From: CAYMEV01 sp964431655 [NCBI: uncultured bacterium]
Lineage (GTDB): Bacteria > CAYMEV01
NCBI GenBank assembly: GCA_964431655.1
Contig: CAYSKJ010000036.1
Span: forward strand, 1-22,167
Length of the DNA: 22,167 bases
Direction: 5' to 3'
The position numbers were made by a program, and so were the translations under genes. Every line of letters starts with the position of its first letter. The first letter of the stretch is position 1. The notes beneath the pieces are model-generated. The model made no database searches. It had not been told where the DNA came from and was given only the letters and a program-made list of their open reading frames with translations. Positions 16,326 through 22,167 of this stretch are shown piece after piece.

Positions 16326-16820
16326 TTATTGAAAGCTGTTCAGGATATCTTCCCTGTCCTTCCATGCTGATTCAATTTCATTTATAATAAGACGCATCTC
16401 TTTTATCTTTGCACTGAAATCCTTCTCCTGGGTTTCCCATGCCTTATTTATTCTTTCATCAAGTTCATCCAGGGATTTTAAGAAGTTTCTGTCGAAATTA
16501 TACAGCTTTTCCAGTTCTTCCTCATAGACCTTATTATCTCCGAAAAGCCCTCCGAATCCCCTCGGCGAATAGAGCACGGAATTGGAAAGCCTTTCTGTCA
16601 CCGAACAAATACCGTCAAGGCCGGAAAGATAATCAATAATGCCCTTTTCCATTATCTCGGCTTTCATACGGTCTATGCTGTCTTTTATCCCCAGAAGCCT
16701 TTTGGAAATGTATTCCCTCAGTCTTTTATCGGTATCCCGGCTTTTCTCCCGGTCAATATAGCCTCCGTAACCTGGTATCTTGGCAGCAATCTTTTCTATG
16801 GATTCAATTAAATCTGACAT
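16326..16820 (-). CDS. Small helical protein paired with the SPFH gene
   Basis: 164 residues from ATG 16820 (GAGGTG six nucleotides upstream; the in-frame GTG at 16829 has no usable ribosome-binding site). It is almost wholly charged helix. The N-terminal segment PGYGGYIDREKSRDTDKRLR, with a GGYxxREKxRDxDKxLR pattern, looks like a family signature that I recall seeing in unnamed proteins, but I have no name for it. The rest (about 45-164) is predicted helical or coiled coil with no Cys pair, membrane segment or signal. Its position 37 nt after tRNA-Leu and 21 bp before the SPFH gene suggests it partners the SPFH protein, perhaps filling a PspA-like role. That is a guess. Confidence 0.75.
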   Translation of the reverse strand: MSDLIESIEKIAAKIPGYGGYIDREKSRDTDKRLREYISKRLLGIKDSIDRMKAEIMEKGIIDYLSGLDGICSVTERLSNSVLYSPRGFGGLFGDNKVYEEELEKLYNFDRNFLKSLDELDERINKAWETQEKDFSAKIKEMRLIINEIESAWKDREDILNSFQ

Positions 16821-16857
16821 ATCCTCCACCTCTTTGGTACAAAATTAATGATAAAGG

Positions 16858-16942
16858 TACCCGGGATCGGACTTGAACCGATACGGATGCTGAATCCGAG
16901 GGATTTTAAGTCCCTTGTGTCTACCTATTCCACCACCCGGGC
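16858..16942 (-). tRNA. tRNA-Leu (UAA)
   Basis: 85 nt. Acceptor GCCCGGG pairs with CCCGGGU (G1-U72 wobble, usual for tRNA-Leu) and the discriminator is A. The anticodon stem-loop AGGGA-CUUAAAA-UCCCU gives anticodon UAA, reading UUA/UUG. A long variable arm CGGAUUCAGCAUCCG marks it as class II, and the T-loop GUUCAAGUC is normal. The genome reads CCT after the discriminator, so CCA is added after transcription. A protein gene starts 37 nt downstream on the same strand with no terminator between. Confidence 0.97.
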
Positions 16943-16976
16943 AAAACCTATAAATATTGAATAAAATCAGTGTCTA

Positions 16977-17005
16977 AGGCTATTGCAATTGGCCTTCATT
17001 GTCAA
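16977..17005 (-). promoter_or_regulatory. Possible tRNA-Leu promoter
   Basis: A perfect -35 TTGACA (17005-17000, leftward) with a 17-bp spacer to a weak -10 TAGCCT (16982-16977). RNA would begin about 28 nt before the tRNA 5' end. The -35 and spacing are good, the -10 matches only 3 of 6. Confidence 0.4.
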
Positions 17006-17039
17006 GGAAAAAATATTTTCAAAATAACCTAATTTTAAT

Positions 17040-17068
17040 TTGACTAAATGGGGTGAAGGTATTATTAT
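17040..17068 (+). promoter_or_regulatory. Strong predicted promoter of the 17.2-20.7 kb cluster
   Basis: TTGACT (17040-17045) and TATTAT (17063-17068) are 17 bp apart; each box matches consensus in 5 of 6 positions. It points rightward, back to back with the tRNA-Leu promoter, and would give a transcript start near 17075 and a 5' leader of about 125 nt. Confidence 0.55.
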
Positions 17069-17071
17069 AAG

Positions 17072-17172
17072 TGCATGACTCTGCGGTTTTGTCCCTGTTT
17101 ATATTCTTGTAAGCCTACAGGGAGCTTCGCTTCCATTGATCCTGAGGGCGGCATGCCCGCAGAAATACGTGC
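17072..17172 (+). promoter_or_regulatory. Structured 5' leader, candidate cis-regulatory RNA
   Basis: Between the promoter and the Shine-Dalgarno (AAGGAG, 17187-17192) the leader can fold into an outer helix CTGCGG/CCGCAG (17081-17086/17157-17162). Inside it are a 7-bp hairpin TCCCTGT/ACAGGGA (17092-17098/17117-17123) and a short GC hairpin GGGC/GCCC (17146-17149/17155-17158, which competes with the outer helix). TGCA ends (17072-17075/17169-17172) may extend it. It is richer in GC than its surroundings. No known riboswitch motif was recognised. Confidence 0.35.
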
Positions 17173-17199
17173 AAATATAATCATTTAAGGAGTATATAT

Positions 17200-18117
17200 A
17201 TGTCTGAGAAATTTTTTAGAAAACTTGCGCAGTCAACTATCAGAGAAATTGCAAAGTCATTGGATATCTCCCTGCGAAATAAATCAGCTGAAGACCTTTT
17301 TGAACTGGTTACCCTGCATTATATGGAGGACAGCGGAAAATTCTGGGAACCTCTTAACCTCAAGGTTCTGAGCCTGATAGCAGGGGACATAGGCCTTCCC
17401 CTGATGGGCGGCGAAGAACCTGATGCCATATCATATATGATACAGAATATAATCACGGCAGAGGAAGGGGAAGAAGAGGAATTTAAGCCGGAGACCCTGA
17501 CCCAGGATACCGAAGATGAGCAGGAAAATATTGACGAAAAGCTGGATTCGGCAATCGGCCTTGAAATTGATGATATCTCACAGCAGGACGAAGAGAGCGC
17601 TCAGGAGCCGGAAAATGTGGGAAAAGCAGAAAATAGCCCGGAAACGGTTGAAATGACTGAAGAAGAAAAAAAACTAAATATTAAATCAAAAGAAGAAACA
17701 GGAGGTAGTAAAGAAATTAAAATGAGCCTAAAAGCAAATCTTAGAAAATTAAGGGGTAGAAGTGAGGAAGGTCGAGCAATAAAAGATAAAGTAATCAAGA
17801 TTATCCACGACATATCCAGTGAGGTAGAAGGAAGCGTCGATATTTTCACTGACGGCTATTATTATGAAACCTATGAATTAAGGGTACCCGGTTCAAAAAT
17901 CCGTTTCTTTTTCCTGGCCAATAAGCATAATGAAGCACCCATCAGAATCCACTCTTTCAGCATATCTGAAAAGGGCAACAGCGTTGGTGACTCCAAGGCC
18001 GAGATGAATATAGATACCTTTGAAGACCTTAATGAGGAACAGATGAAAGCATGGCTGGAAGAAAGGATTAATTATTTTGCTGAAGAGGGGCTCAAACTGA
18101 CAGACCAGGAATTATAA
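17200..18117 (+). CDS. Unrecognised acidic three-part protein
   Basis: 305 residues of no family I recognise. Three parts are visible. The N-terminal helical domain (about 1-90) contains LAQSTIREIAKSLDISLRNK, faintly like a SAP or helix-extended-loop-helix motif. An acidic, low-complexity linker rich in Glu, Asp and Gln follows (about 92-170, e.g. EEGEEEEF). The C-terminal alpha/beta domain (about 175-305) carries RKLRGRSEEGRAIKDK and ends in acidic helices. There are no Cys clusters, signal peptide or membrane helix. A strong AAGGAG precedes the ATG. Around 17660-17790 codon use is more AT-rich than in the flanks, at the start of the C-terminal domain. The gene leads a rightward cluster and is 37 bp from the coiled-coil gene, so they are probably co-transcribed. 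Confidence 0.75.
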   Translation: MSEKFFRKLAQSTIREIAKSLDISLRNKSAEDLFELVTLHYMEDSGKFWEPLNLKVLSLIAGDIGLPLMGGEEPDAISYMIQNIITAEEGEEEEFKPETLTQDTEDEQENIDEKLDSAIGLEIDDISQQDEESAQEPENVGKAENSPETVEMTEEEKKLNIKSKEETGGSKEIKMSLKANLRKLRGRSEEGRAIKDKVIKIIHDISSEVEGSVDIFTDGYYYETYELRVPGSKIRFFFLANKHNEAPIRIHSFSISEKGNSVGDSKAEMNIDTFEDLNEEQMKAWLEERINYFAEEGLKLTDQEL

Positions 18118-18154
18118 CTACTGGGCACTGATTAAAATTTTAAGGAGTATTACT

Positions 18155-19285
18155 ATGGAAATCAAGGAGCTGGAAAGATTATCGGCTGAAAACAGGGAGC
18201 ATATAGCGAGGTTTGATTCAGACAAAGCAGGCCTGATATCAAAACTGGGCGAGGAATGCTCTTCCCTTCCCAAAAAGGATATAAAGGACTCCGCTCTTAA
18301 GGAAATCGTGCAGGCCATTGATCAGCTCAATAAGGATATAAAAGCAATAAATAAGACACTGGATGAAATTCAAAAGAAAAAGTCTGAAATAACCACAATT
18401 GACAATGAACTGAAGGAAATCCGCGATGACATAACGGAATTGAACAGCATCTTCGGTGAGAAACAGGCTCATATCGGCAGTGCACTATATGACCTTATCC
18501 ACAATAACCCTGAATACAGCACATATAAAGATCTCTATGCTGATTTTGAGAATACAAAGAAAGAAATAGCAGAGCTCAAAGAAAAAAAAGCATTAATGGA
18601 AGAACAGGAGAAGGGCATTTTCGGCAAGGTAAAAGCCAAGGTTAATGTCTGGATGATTCAGAGCAATATCAAAAGCAAAGAGAAGGAATTGAACAACCTT
18701 TACCCTGTCATCGGCAGCAACCTCATCCAGAGTGATTTTTTCGAAAAGCTCAAAGAAACTGAGCACCAGGAGCTTAAAAAACTTATCCTTGAGACCAAAA
18801 CAAAACTTGAGAAACAGCAGAGAGATGAAAAAGACAATATCATGCTCAAGGAAAAAAAGGCTGATGAGCTTGCTGAAATGACCGGGAATGCTCAGCCCGA
18901 TGCCTTCATTAAGGAAAAGGAAACCGAAATAAAGAACCTGGAAAAGGAACTTGGAGAAAAATATTCTGAGGCAGGCATGCACATCCACAAAAACAAGCTT
19001 TCTGAAATGCTCCAGAAGAAAGAACAAAAAGACATCTACAACTCAATTACAGAAATTGACAAGAATATTGAGCAGAAAGCCAAAAACATAGAAATGATCA
19101 GCTTTGCCATGGAGTTTATTAACAAAAGCAAGGTGCTTGCAGAACTTAAAAACAAAGAAGAGAGGATCAACAGCATCATTGAGCAGAACAGACAGGAACT
19201 GGAAACGCTGAAAGGACAGATAGCAGAAACGGAAAAGCAGGTCGAAATAACGAGGAAAAACGCAGGCAACTTTATTGAGATGTAG
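18155..19285 (+). CDS. Long coiled-coil protein of unknown function
   Basis: 376 residues, Lys/Glu-rich and almost entirely heptad-like helix, with one likely break at about 105-175 (HNNPEYSTYKDL ... GIFGKVKAKVNVWMIQ). The latter stretch is the only hydrophobic or amphipathic part and might touch a membrane. There is no signal peptide, zinc site or nucleotide-binding motif. The general look (SMC-like or PspA-like coiled coil without ATPase heads) gives no function. The start is secure: AAGGAG (18142-18147), seven nucleotides before ATG. It shares the AAGGAGTAT leader style with the gene before it. Its stop codon overlaps a small terminator-like hairpin. Confidence 0.75.
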   Translation: MEIKELERLSAENREHIARFDSDKAGLISKLGEECSSLPKKDIKDSALKEIVQAIDQLNKDIKAINKTLDEIQKKKSEITTIDNELKEIRDDITELNSIFGEKQAHIGSALYDLIHNNPEYSTYKDLYADFENTKKEIAELKEKKALMEEQEKGIFGKVKAKVNVWMIQSNIKSKEKELNNLYPVIGSNLIQSDFFEKLKETEHQELKKLILETKTKLEKQQRDEKDNIMLKEKKADELAEMTGNAQPDAFIKEKETEIKNLEKELGEKYSEAGMHIHKNKLSEMLQKKEQKDIYNSITEIDKNIEQKAKNIEMISFAMEFINKSKVLAELKNKEERINSIIEQNRQELETLKGQIAETEKQVEITRKNAGNFIEM

Positions 19286-19308
19286 GGGGTAGGAGATTAC
19301 CCCCTTTT
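19285..19308 (+). terminator. Weak intrinsic terminator or attenuator inside the cluster
   Basis: GGGGGTA (19285-19291) and TACCCCC (19298-19304) form a 7-bp stem with a 6-nt loop, followed by TTTT. It begins at the last base of the coiled-coil gene stop codon. It may reduce read-through into the acyltransferase-ACP part, which then needs either read-through or its own promoter (none clear). Confidence 0.5.
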
Positions 19309-19322
19309 CCTGCAGAATATAA

Positions 19323-19505
19323 ATGAAGAAATCCATTTTATTTGATATACTGGTCTTTATTCTTTTCATCACACTAAGCCTTCTGGGGCTTAAACTGCTC
19401 TTAAGCATGAGCTTTATACTTATAAGGCTGATTGCCCTTATAATTCTCATAGGATTGATTATTTATTTTTTCAGATACAGAGGCAGGGACCAGGCACCAA
19501 AGTGA
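19323..19505 (+). CDS. Tiny membrane protein
   Basis: 60 residues. Residues about 5-51 are strongly hydrophobic, enough for two transmembrane helices (about 6-27 and 30-51), with a Lys pair at the start and a basic tail RYRGRD. The family is not recognised. Its stop overlaps the next start as GTGA, which argues that it is a real, translated and coupled gene. The ribosome-binding site before ATG 19323 is weak. It could anchor or assist the acyltransferase and ACP at the membrane, by position only. Confidence 0.6.
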   Translation: MKKSILFDILVFILFITLSLLGLKLLLSMSFILIRLIALIILIGLIIYFFRYRGRDQAPK

Positions 19506-20416
19506 AAAAATGCTTTTTATTTGAAGGCGTAGGGGTTGGAGACCTGGATGAGTTTTTCTTTCATTTCATCAGGGACTTTGAATTCAGGGAACTTAGTATT
19601 TTCCTTTCCAAAAAAAGCAGTTACAATATTCCCCGGTCCATAAGCCAGGACAGTAAAGGTGACAGGTACATCCTGGACCAGCTCAATACAACCCATTCAA
19701 ATATAATTGTTTACCAGAAATTCAAGGCAAAGGGTATTCTGCCGGACATTACGGCTGGTCATTCCCTGGGCGTCTATTCCGCTCTTTATGCTGCAGGCGC
19801 ATTAAATCTGGCTGATACTGTCCAGCTGGTATCTGACATGCACAGGATAATGAAAGACGCCTTTAAAGATACGGATTTTTTATCTGCAGTAATAATAGCT
19901 CCTTCAATACAAAATTTAAGACAGGTTCTTATCTCTAAATCAAGAACGGATAAACCGATTTACATCTCCAATATAAATACTGCAAAACAGGCTGTGGTAT
20001 GCGGACCAAGAGAAAGCGTAATTTCTCTTTTCGCTTATTACCATGATTTAAGCAAGCTGAAGGAGAAACAGCTGGATATTCCTTATCCAGTACATACACC
20101 CTATATATCCGCAATTAGAGAAAAACTTGCCGGTGCCGTTGACGGCCTTGCCCTGAAAGACCCCCTGATTCCTGTAATTAATACTGTAAACCAGTCTTTT
20201 ATGACCAAAAAAGATGAGCTTGCTGAATATATAGTCTCAAACCTCTGTAATCCCGTGCACTGGCTAAACACTGTCGAATACAACAAAGAGGAAATGATTT
20301 TTTATGATATCGGATTACGGTATTATATAAGCCAGCTGATGTTTTGGATTGACAAAAAAACAAAATGTTTTAATTTAAGGAAAAATATTGAAAGGAATTC
20401 AGTTATTAATGGATGA
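19502..20416 (+). CDS. Divergent FabD-like acyltransferase
   Basis: 304 residues, the size of malonyl-CoA:ACP transacylases. It has the nucleophile elbow ITAGHSLGVYSALYAAGA with S88, R115 in the position of the malonate-binding Arg (SDMHRIM), SNINTAKQAVVCGP (156-169), catalytic His in PYPVHTP (H198), and NPVHWLNTVE, equivalent to FabD NPVRW. The N-terminus is odd: FEGVGVGD replaces the FPGQGSQ box that supplies the oxyanion-hole Gln in FabD. It may therefore load an unusual acyl group or be a specialised paralogue. Start is GTG (GTGA overlap with the membrane protein gene). The ACP gene overlaps its 3' end. No ketosynthase or reductase lies beside it. Confidence 0.82.
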   Translation: MKKCFLFEGVGVGDLDEFFFHFIRDFEFRELSIFLSKKSSYNIPRSISQDSKGDRYILDQLNTTHSNIIVYQKFKAKGILPDITAGHSLGVYSALYAAGALNLADTVQLVSDMHRIMKDAFKDTDFLSAVIIAPSIQNLRQVLISKSRTDKPIYISNINTAKQAVVCGPRESVISLFAYYHDLSKLKEKQLDIPYPVHTPYISAIREKLAGAVDGLALKDPLIPVINTVNQSFMTKKDELAEYIVSNLCNPVHWLNTVEYNKEEMIFYDIGLRYYISQLMFWIDKKTKCFNLRKNIERNSVING

Positions 20417-20687
20417 GATAACTCTTAAAAATGAGCTGAAAAATCTGATTGTTTCAGAACTGAATCTCTTGGATGAGAATGGTTCACCCCTGGATCCCGA
20501 TTCTATCGGGGATGAAATGCCTTTTTTCTCCAGCGAGGAGGGACTTAATCTTGACTCAGTGGATGCACTTACACTTATACCCGTTATCAATGAGAAATAC
20601 GGCGTTGAGATTGAGGATGAAGAACAGGGCCAGGAAGCCTTTCAGAATATCAATTCCCTGGCTGGTTTTATACTCTCAAGGATTTGA
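20409..20687 (+). CDS. Acyl carrier protein
   Basis: 92 residues from ATG 20409 (AAAGGA 12 nt upstream). An in-frame TTG at 20388 has AAGGA six nucleotides upstream and would add 7 residues; both starts are possible. The phosphopantetheine attachment site is S50 in LNLDSVDALTLI, preceded by an acidic EMPFFSSEEG and followed by INEKYGVEIEDEEQ, a typical ACP fold. The FFxxxGLxLDSxDAL form is like the ACPs of aryl-polyene-type and other secondary clusters rather than the house-keeping AcpP, which has DSLDTVE. It overlaps the FabD-like gene by 8 bp and shares its terminator. Its acyl partner and final product are unknown. Confidence 0.85.
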   Translation: MDEITLKNELKNLIVSELNLLDENGSPLDPDSIGDEMPFFSSEEGLNLDSVDALTLIPVINEKYGVEIEDEEQGQEAFQNINSLAGFILSRI

Positions 20688-20702
20688 ATAACTGCCACAA
20701 TA

Positions 20703-20741
20703 AAAAAAGGGGAACAGGATTGAGTCCTGTTCCCCTTTTTT
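20703..20741. terminator. Strong bidirectional intrinsic terminator
   Basis: A 17-bp perfect stem (20703-20719 with 20725-20741; core GGGGAACAGGA / TCCTGTTCCCC) with a 5-nt loop TTGAG, flanked by an A-tract and a T-tract. It lies between the convergent ACP and DUF4412 genes and should end transcription from both sides. Confidence 0.92.
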
Positions 20742-20754
20742 ATTCTTTTGGCTT

Positions 20755-21468
20755 TTATCCCATCGGCATAAATTGCTCTGATTTTTCGTATCCTTCGGGA
20801 ATGGTGTAGTGCCCCTTTTCTGTTTCTTTCTCCTCGGCCACCATAAGCTCCGTCTTCTGGCTTACCCTGGTACCCATTACCTCTGAAGTGGTCTCTGAAA
20901 GAACCTGAAAACCCTTTATCTTTTTTAACTCATCCATTGAACCCGGATCGATGTTCTGAAGGGCAGTGGTGTTTACATAAAACTGCTCCAGTTTGTCCTG
21001 GTCAATCTTAATGTCTTCAGTCGCCCATATATCACTCTTTATATTGACCATCTGTGACTTCATTTCCATCTGATACTTTTTACAGTTCCATTCCTTTATC
21101 TTTTTTGTCTCCTCAAGGGGTGTAACAGTTACTGAGAATTTCATCATATCCATAAACCCGGCCTGCTCAGCGGGTACTATGGATTTGAGGTCGATGGGAA
21201 GGCTTGTCTGGAAATATTTCTTCTGGTCATGGTTAATCATGTAGAACTGTTTCTCCTTCAGGTCCATCAAGATAGAGCCATTGTCAGAATCCATCCTGAG
21301 ATGATCTGCTCCTATCCATATCTCCTGGGTAGAATCCGTTGCATCCTGTGACTGGCCCATCATCTCGAAAGCATCCGTATGGGTTACTGATTTGAGATAA
21401 AGGTCCGATGCTGAAAGGCAAGGCATTGCAATCAAAAAGAATGCAATAACAAATAGCATTTTTCTCAT
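20755..21468 (-). CDS. Secreted DUF4412-like protein
   Basis: 237 residues with a clear Sec signal peptide (MRKMLFVIAFFLIAMPCLSA, cut predicted near residue 20). The Cys at 17 does not sit in a good lipobox. The mature part is a beta-rich, charged domain with short motifs such as WIGADHLRMDSDNGSILMDL (about 51-70), KKIKEWNCKKYQMEM and SDIWATEDIKID, a layout I associate with the DUF4412 / LolA-LppX-like periplasmic proteins that report or bind lipids or surface groups. Function is unknown. AAGGAG seven nucleotides before the ATG sets the start. The upstream 21469-21531 gap separates it from mazG, so it may be read from the same transcript. Family call is moderately sure. Confidence 0.7.
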   Translation of the reverse strand: MRKMLFVIAFFLIAMPCLSASDLYLKSVTHTDAFEMMGQSQDATDSTQEIWIGADHLRMDSDNGSILMDLKEKQFYMINHDQKKYFQTSLPIDLKSIVPAEQAGFMDMMKFSVTVTPLEETKKIKEWNCKKYQMEMKSQMVNIKSDIWATEDIKIDQDKLEQFYVNTTALQNIDPGSMDELKKIKGFQVLSETTSEVMGTRVSQKTELMVAEEKETEKGHYTIPEGYEKSEQFMPMG

Positions 21469-21531
21469 TTAATTTCTCCTTTTATTTTATTTTTTTGCAA
21501 TATATCACTGCATGGTTATTACGTATACAAT

Positions 21532-22167
21532 TTATTTCTGTTTTTTTGAATTACTTCTCAGGCTTTCTTTGCTCTTTTCCCAGTATTCATCCATTTCATC
21601 CTGGGAAAGCTCCCTTAAATGCCGGTCATCCTTTTCTATCAGCATTTCCATATTGCAGAACCTTTCTATAAATTTGCTTACGGAACCCCTGAGGGCAAGC
21701 TCTGAATCTATCCTGTAAAACCTTGAAAGGTTAACCATGCTGAAAAGTATGTCGCCGAACTCCTCCTGGGCCTTTTCCTTATTATCCGGTGCTGAGTCTT
21801 TTGCGCTGATAAACTCCTCAAACTCTTCCCTTACCTTATCTGCCGGCCCGTCAGCCATCTCCCAGTCAAAACCGACCCGGGAGGCCTTTTCCTGGACTTT
21901 ACGGGCAAATGACAAAGAAGGCAGGGTTTTTACAATATTGCTGAAAATTGAGCTCTTTTCCCTCTTTTCGTTTTTCTTTACATACTCCCAGTTTTCAAGC
22001 AGTTCTTTCTCATCTTTGAAATCAGCATCGGAAAAGATATGAGGATGCCTGTTAATCATTTTCCTTATGTTGCTGTCTATTATCCGGCTCAGGTCTTCAC
22101 CCTGCTCATCCTCAAGAATTTTGGCGATAAACAGGCACTGGAAGAGCACATCCCCGAGCTCTTCCCG
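21532..22167 (-). CDS. mazG: Nucleoside triphosphate pyrophosphohydrolase MazG (5' end cut off)
   Basis: The 212 visible residues are the C-terminal part of MazG; the gene continues beyond the right edge, and the GTG at 22149 is an internal Val, not the start. MazG hydrolyses NTPs to NMPs and PPi, cleaning aberrant or excess nucleotides. The window begins inside the first repeat, with its second metal-binding EELGD motif (REELGDVLFQ) at the edge. The second MazG domain follows, with KVREEFEEF (about 118-126) and EEFGDILFSMVNLSRF, then LRGSVSKFIERFCNME and the conserved end QDEMDEYWEKSK. Both EExxD acidic motifs of the C-terminal domain, which in E. coli carries the activity, are intact. It lies upstream of the DUF4412 gene on the same strand, 63 bp away. 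Confidence 0.93.
   Translation of the reverse strand, partial: REELGDVLFQCLFIAKILEDEQGEDLSRIIDSNIRKMINRHPHIFSDADFKDEKELLENWEYVKKNEKREKSSIFSNIVKTLPSLSFARKVQEKASRVGFDWEMADGPADKVREEFEEFISAKDSAPDNKEKAQEEFGDILFSMVNLSRFYRIDSELALRGSVSKFIERFCNMEMLIEKDDRHLRELSQDEMDEYWEKSKESLRSNSKKQK

Noticed and set aside
22149-22167. GTG at 22149 as the mazG start
   Set aside because: The frame continues to the window edge and encodes the conserved EELGD motif upstream, so the GTG is an internal Val codon.

Overview
The window reads as chromosomal DNA of an anaerobic or facultatively anaerobic, probably Gram-negative bacterium of moderate GC content that uses ATA (Ile) and AGG (Arg) codons heavily. Signs of this lifestyle are the [FeFe]-hydrogenase maturase HydF with a neighbouring aspartate ammonia-lyase, a radical SAM enzyme, and the murein-tripeptide ligase Mpl. 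The phylum cannot be fixed from this sequence alone. A spirochaete or another deep-branching anaerobe would fit, but that is a guess. There is no phage, transposase, CRISPR array or plasmid signature.

Layout, left to right. (1) 82-1374 (-): a B12-binding-type radical SAM protein. (2) 1538-3295 (+): RtcB RNA ligase followed by a DUF3467 protein, with a good promoter ahead. (3) 3466-7155 (+): a 1229-residue Ser/Thr kinase / P-loop ATPase / TPR signalling protein with nine TPR-like units of exactly 40 residues. (4) 7209-9891 (-): aspA-hydF, with its own promoter and a leader carrying a hairpin beside a perfect Shine-Dalgarno and a tiny ORF. (5) 10057-10125: two tandem copies of a 33-bp palindromic element between mpl and aspA. 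(6) 10131-15186 (-): a tightly packed set of glycosyltransferase, NamZ/DUF1343, degenerate GGDEF protein and Mpl, pointing to cell-wall turnover or recycling. (7) 15267-16942 (-): tRNA-Leu(UAA), a small helical protein and a YdjI-type SPFH/zinc-ribbon protein. (8) 17200-20687 (+): a promoter with a structured leader, then an unrecognised acidic protein, a long coiled-coil protein, a tiny membrane protein, a divergent FabD-like acyltransferase and an acyl carrier protein, ended by a strong bidirectional terminator. (9) 20755-22167 (-): a secreted DUF4412 protein and the 3' part of mazG, cut by the window edge.

The most novel-looking parts are the 17.2-20.7 kb cluster, where an acyltransferase and ACP without a ketosynthase follow coiled-coil and acidic proteins of no recognised family; the tRNA-led SPFH pair; and the NamZ/Mpl operon, whose NamZ has no export signal and whose GGDEF protein has lost its catalytic motif. 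These functional groupings are inferences from gene order and motifs.
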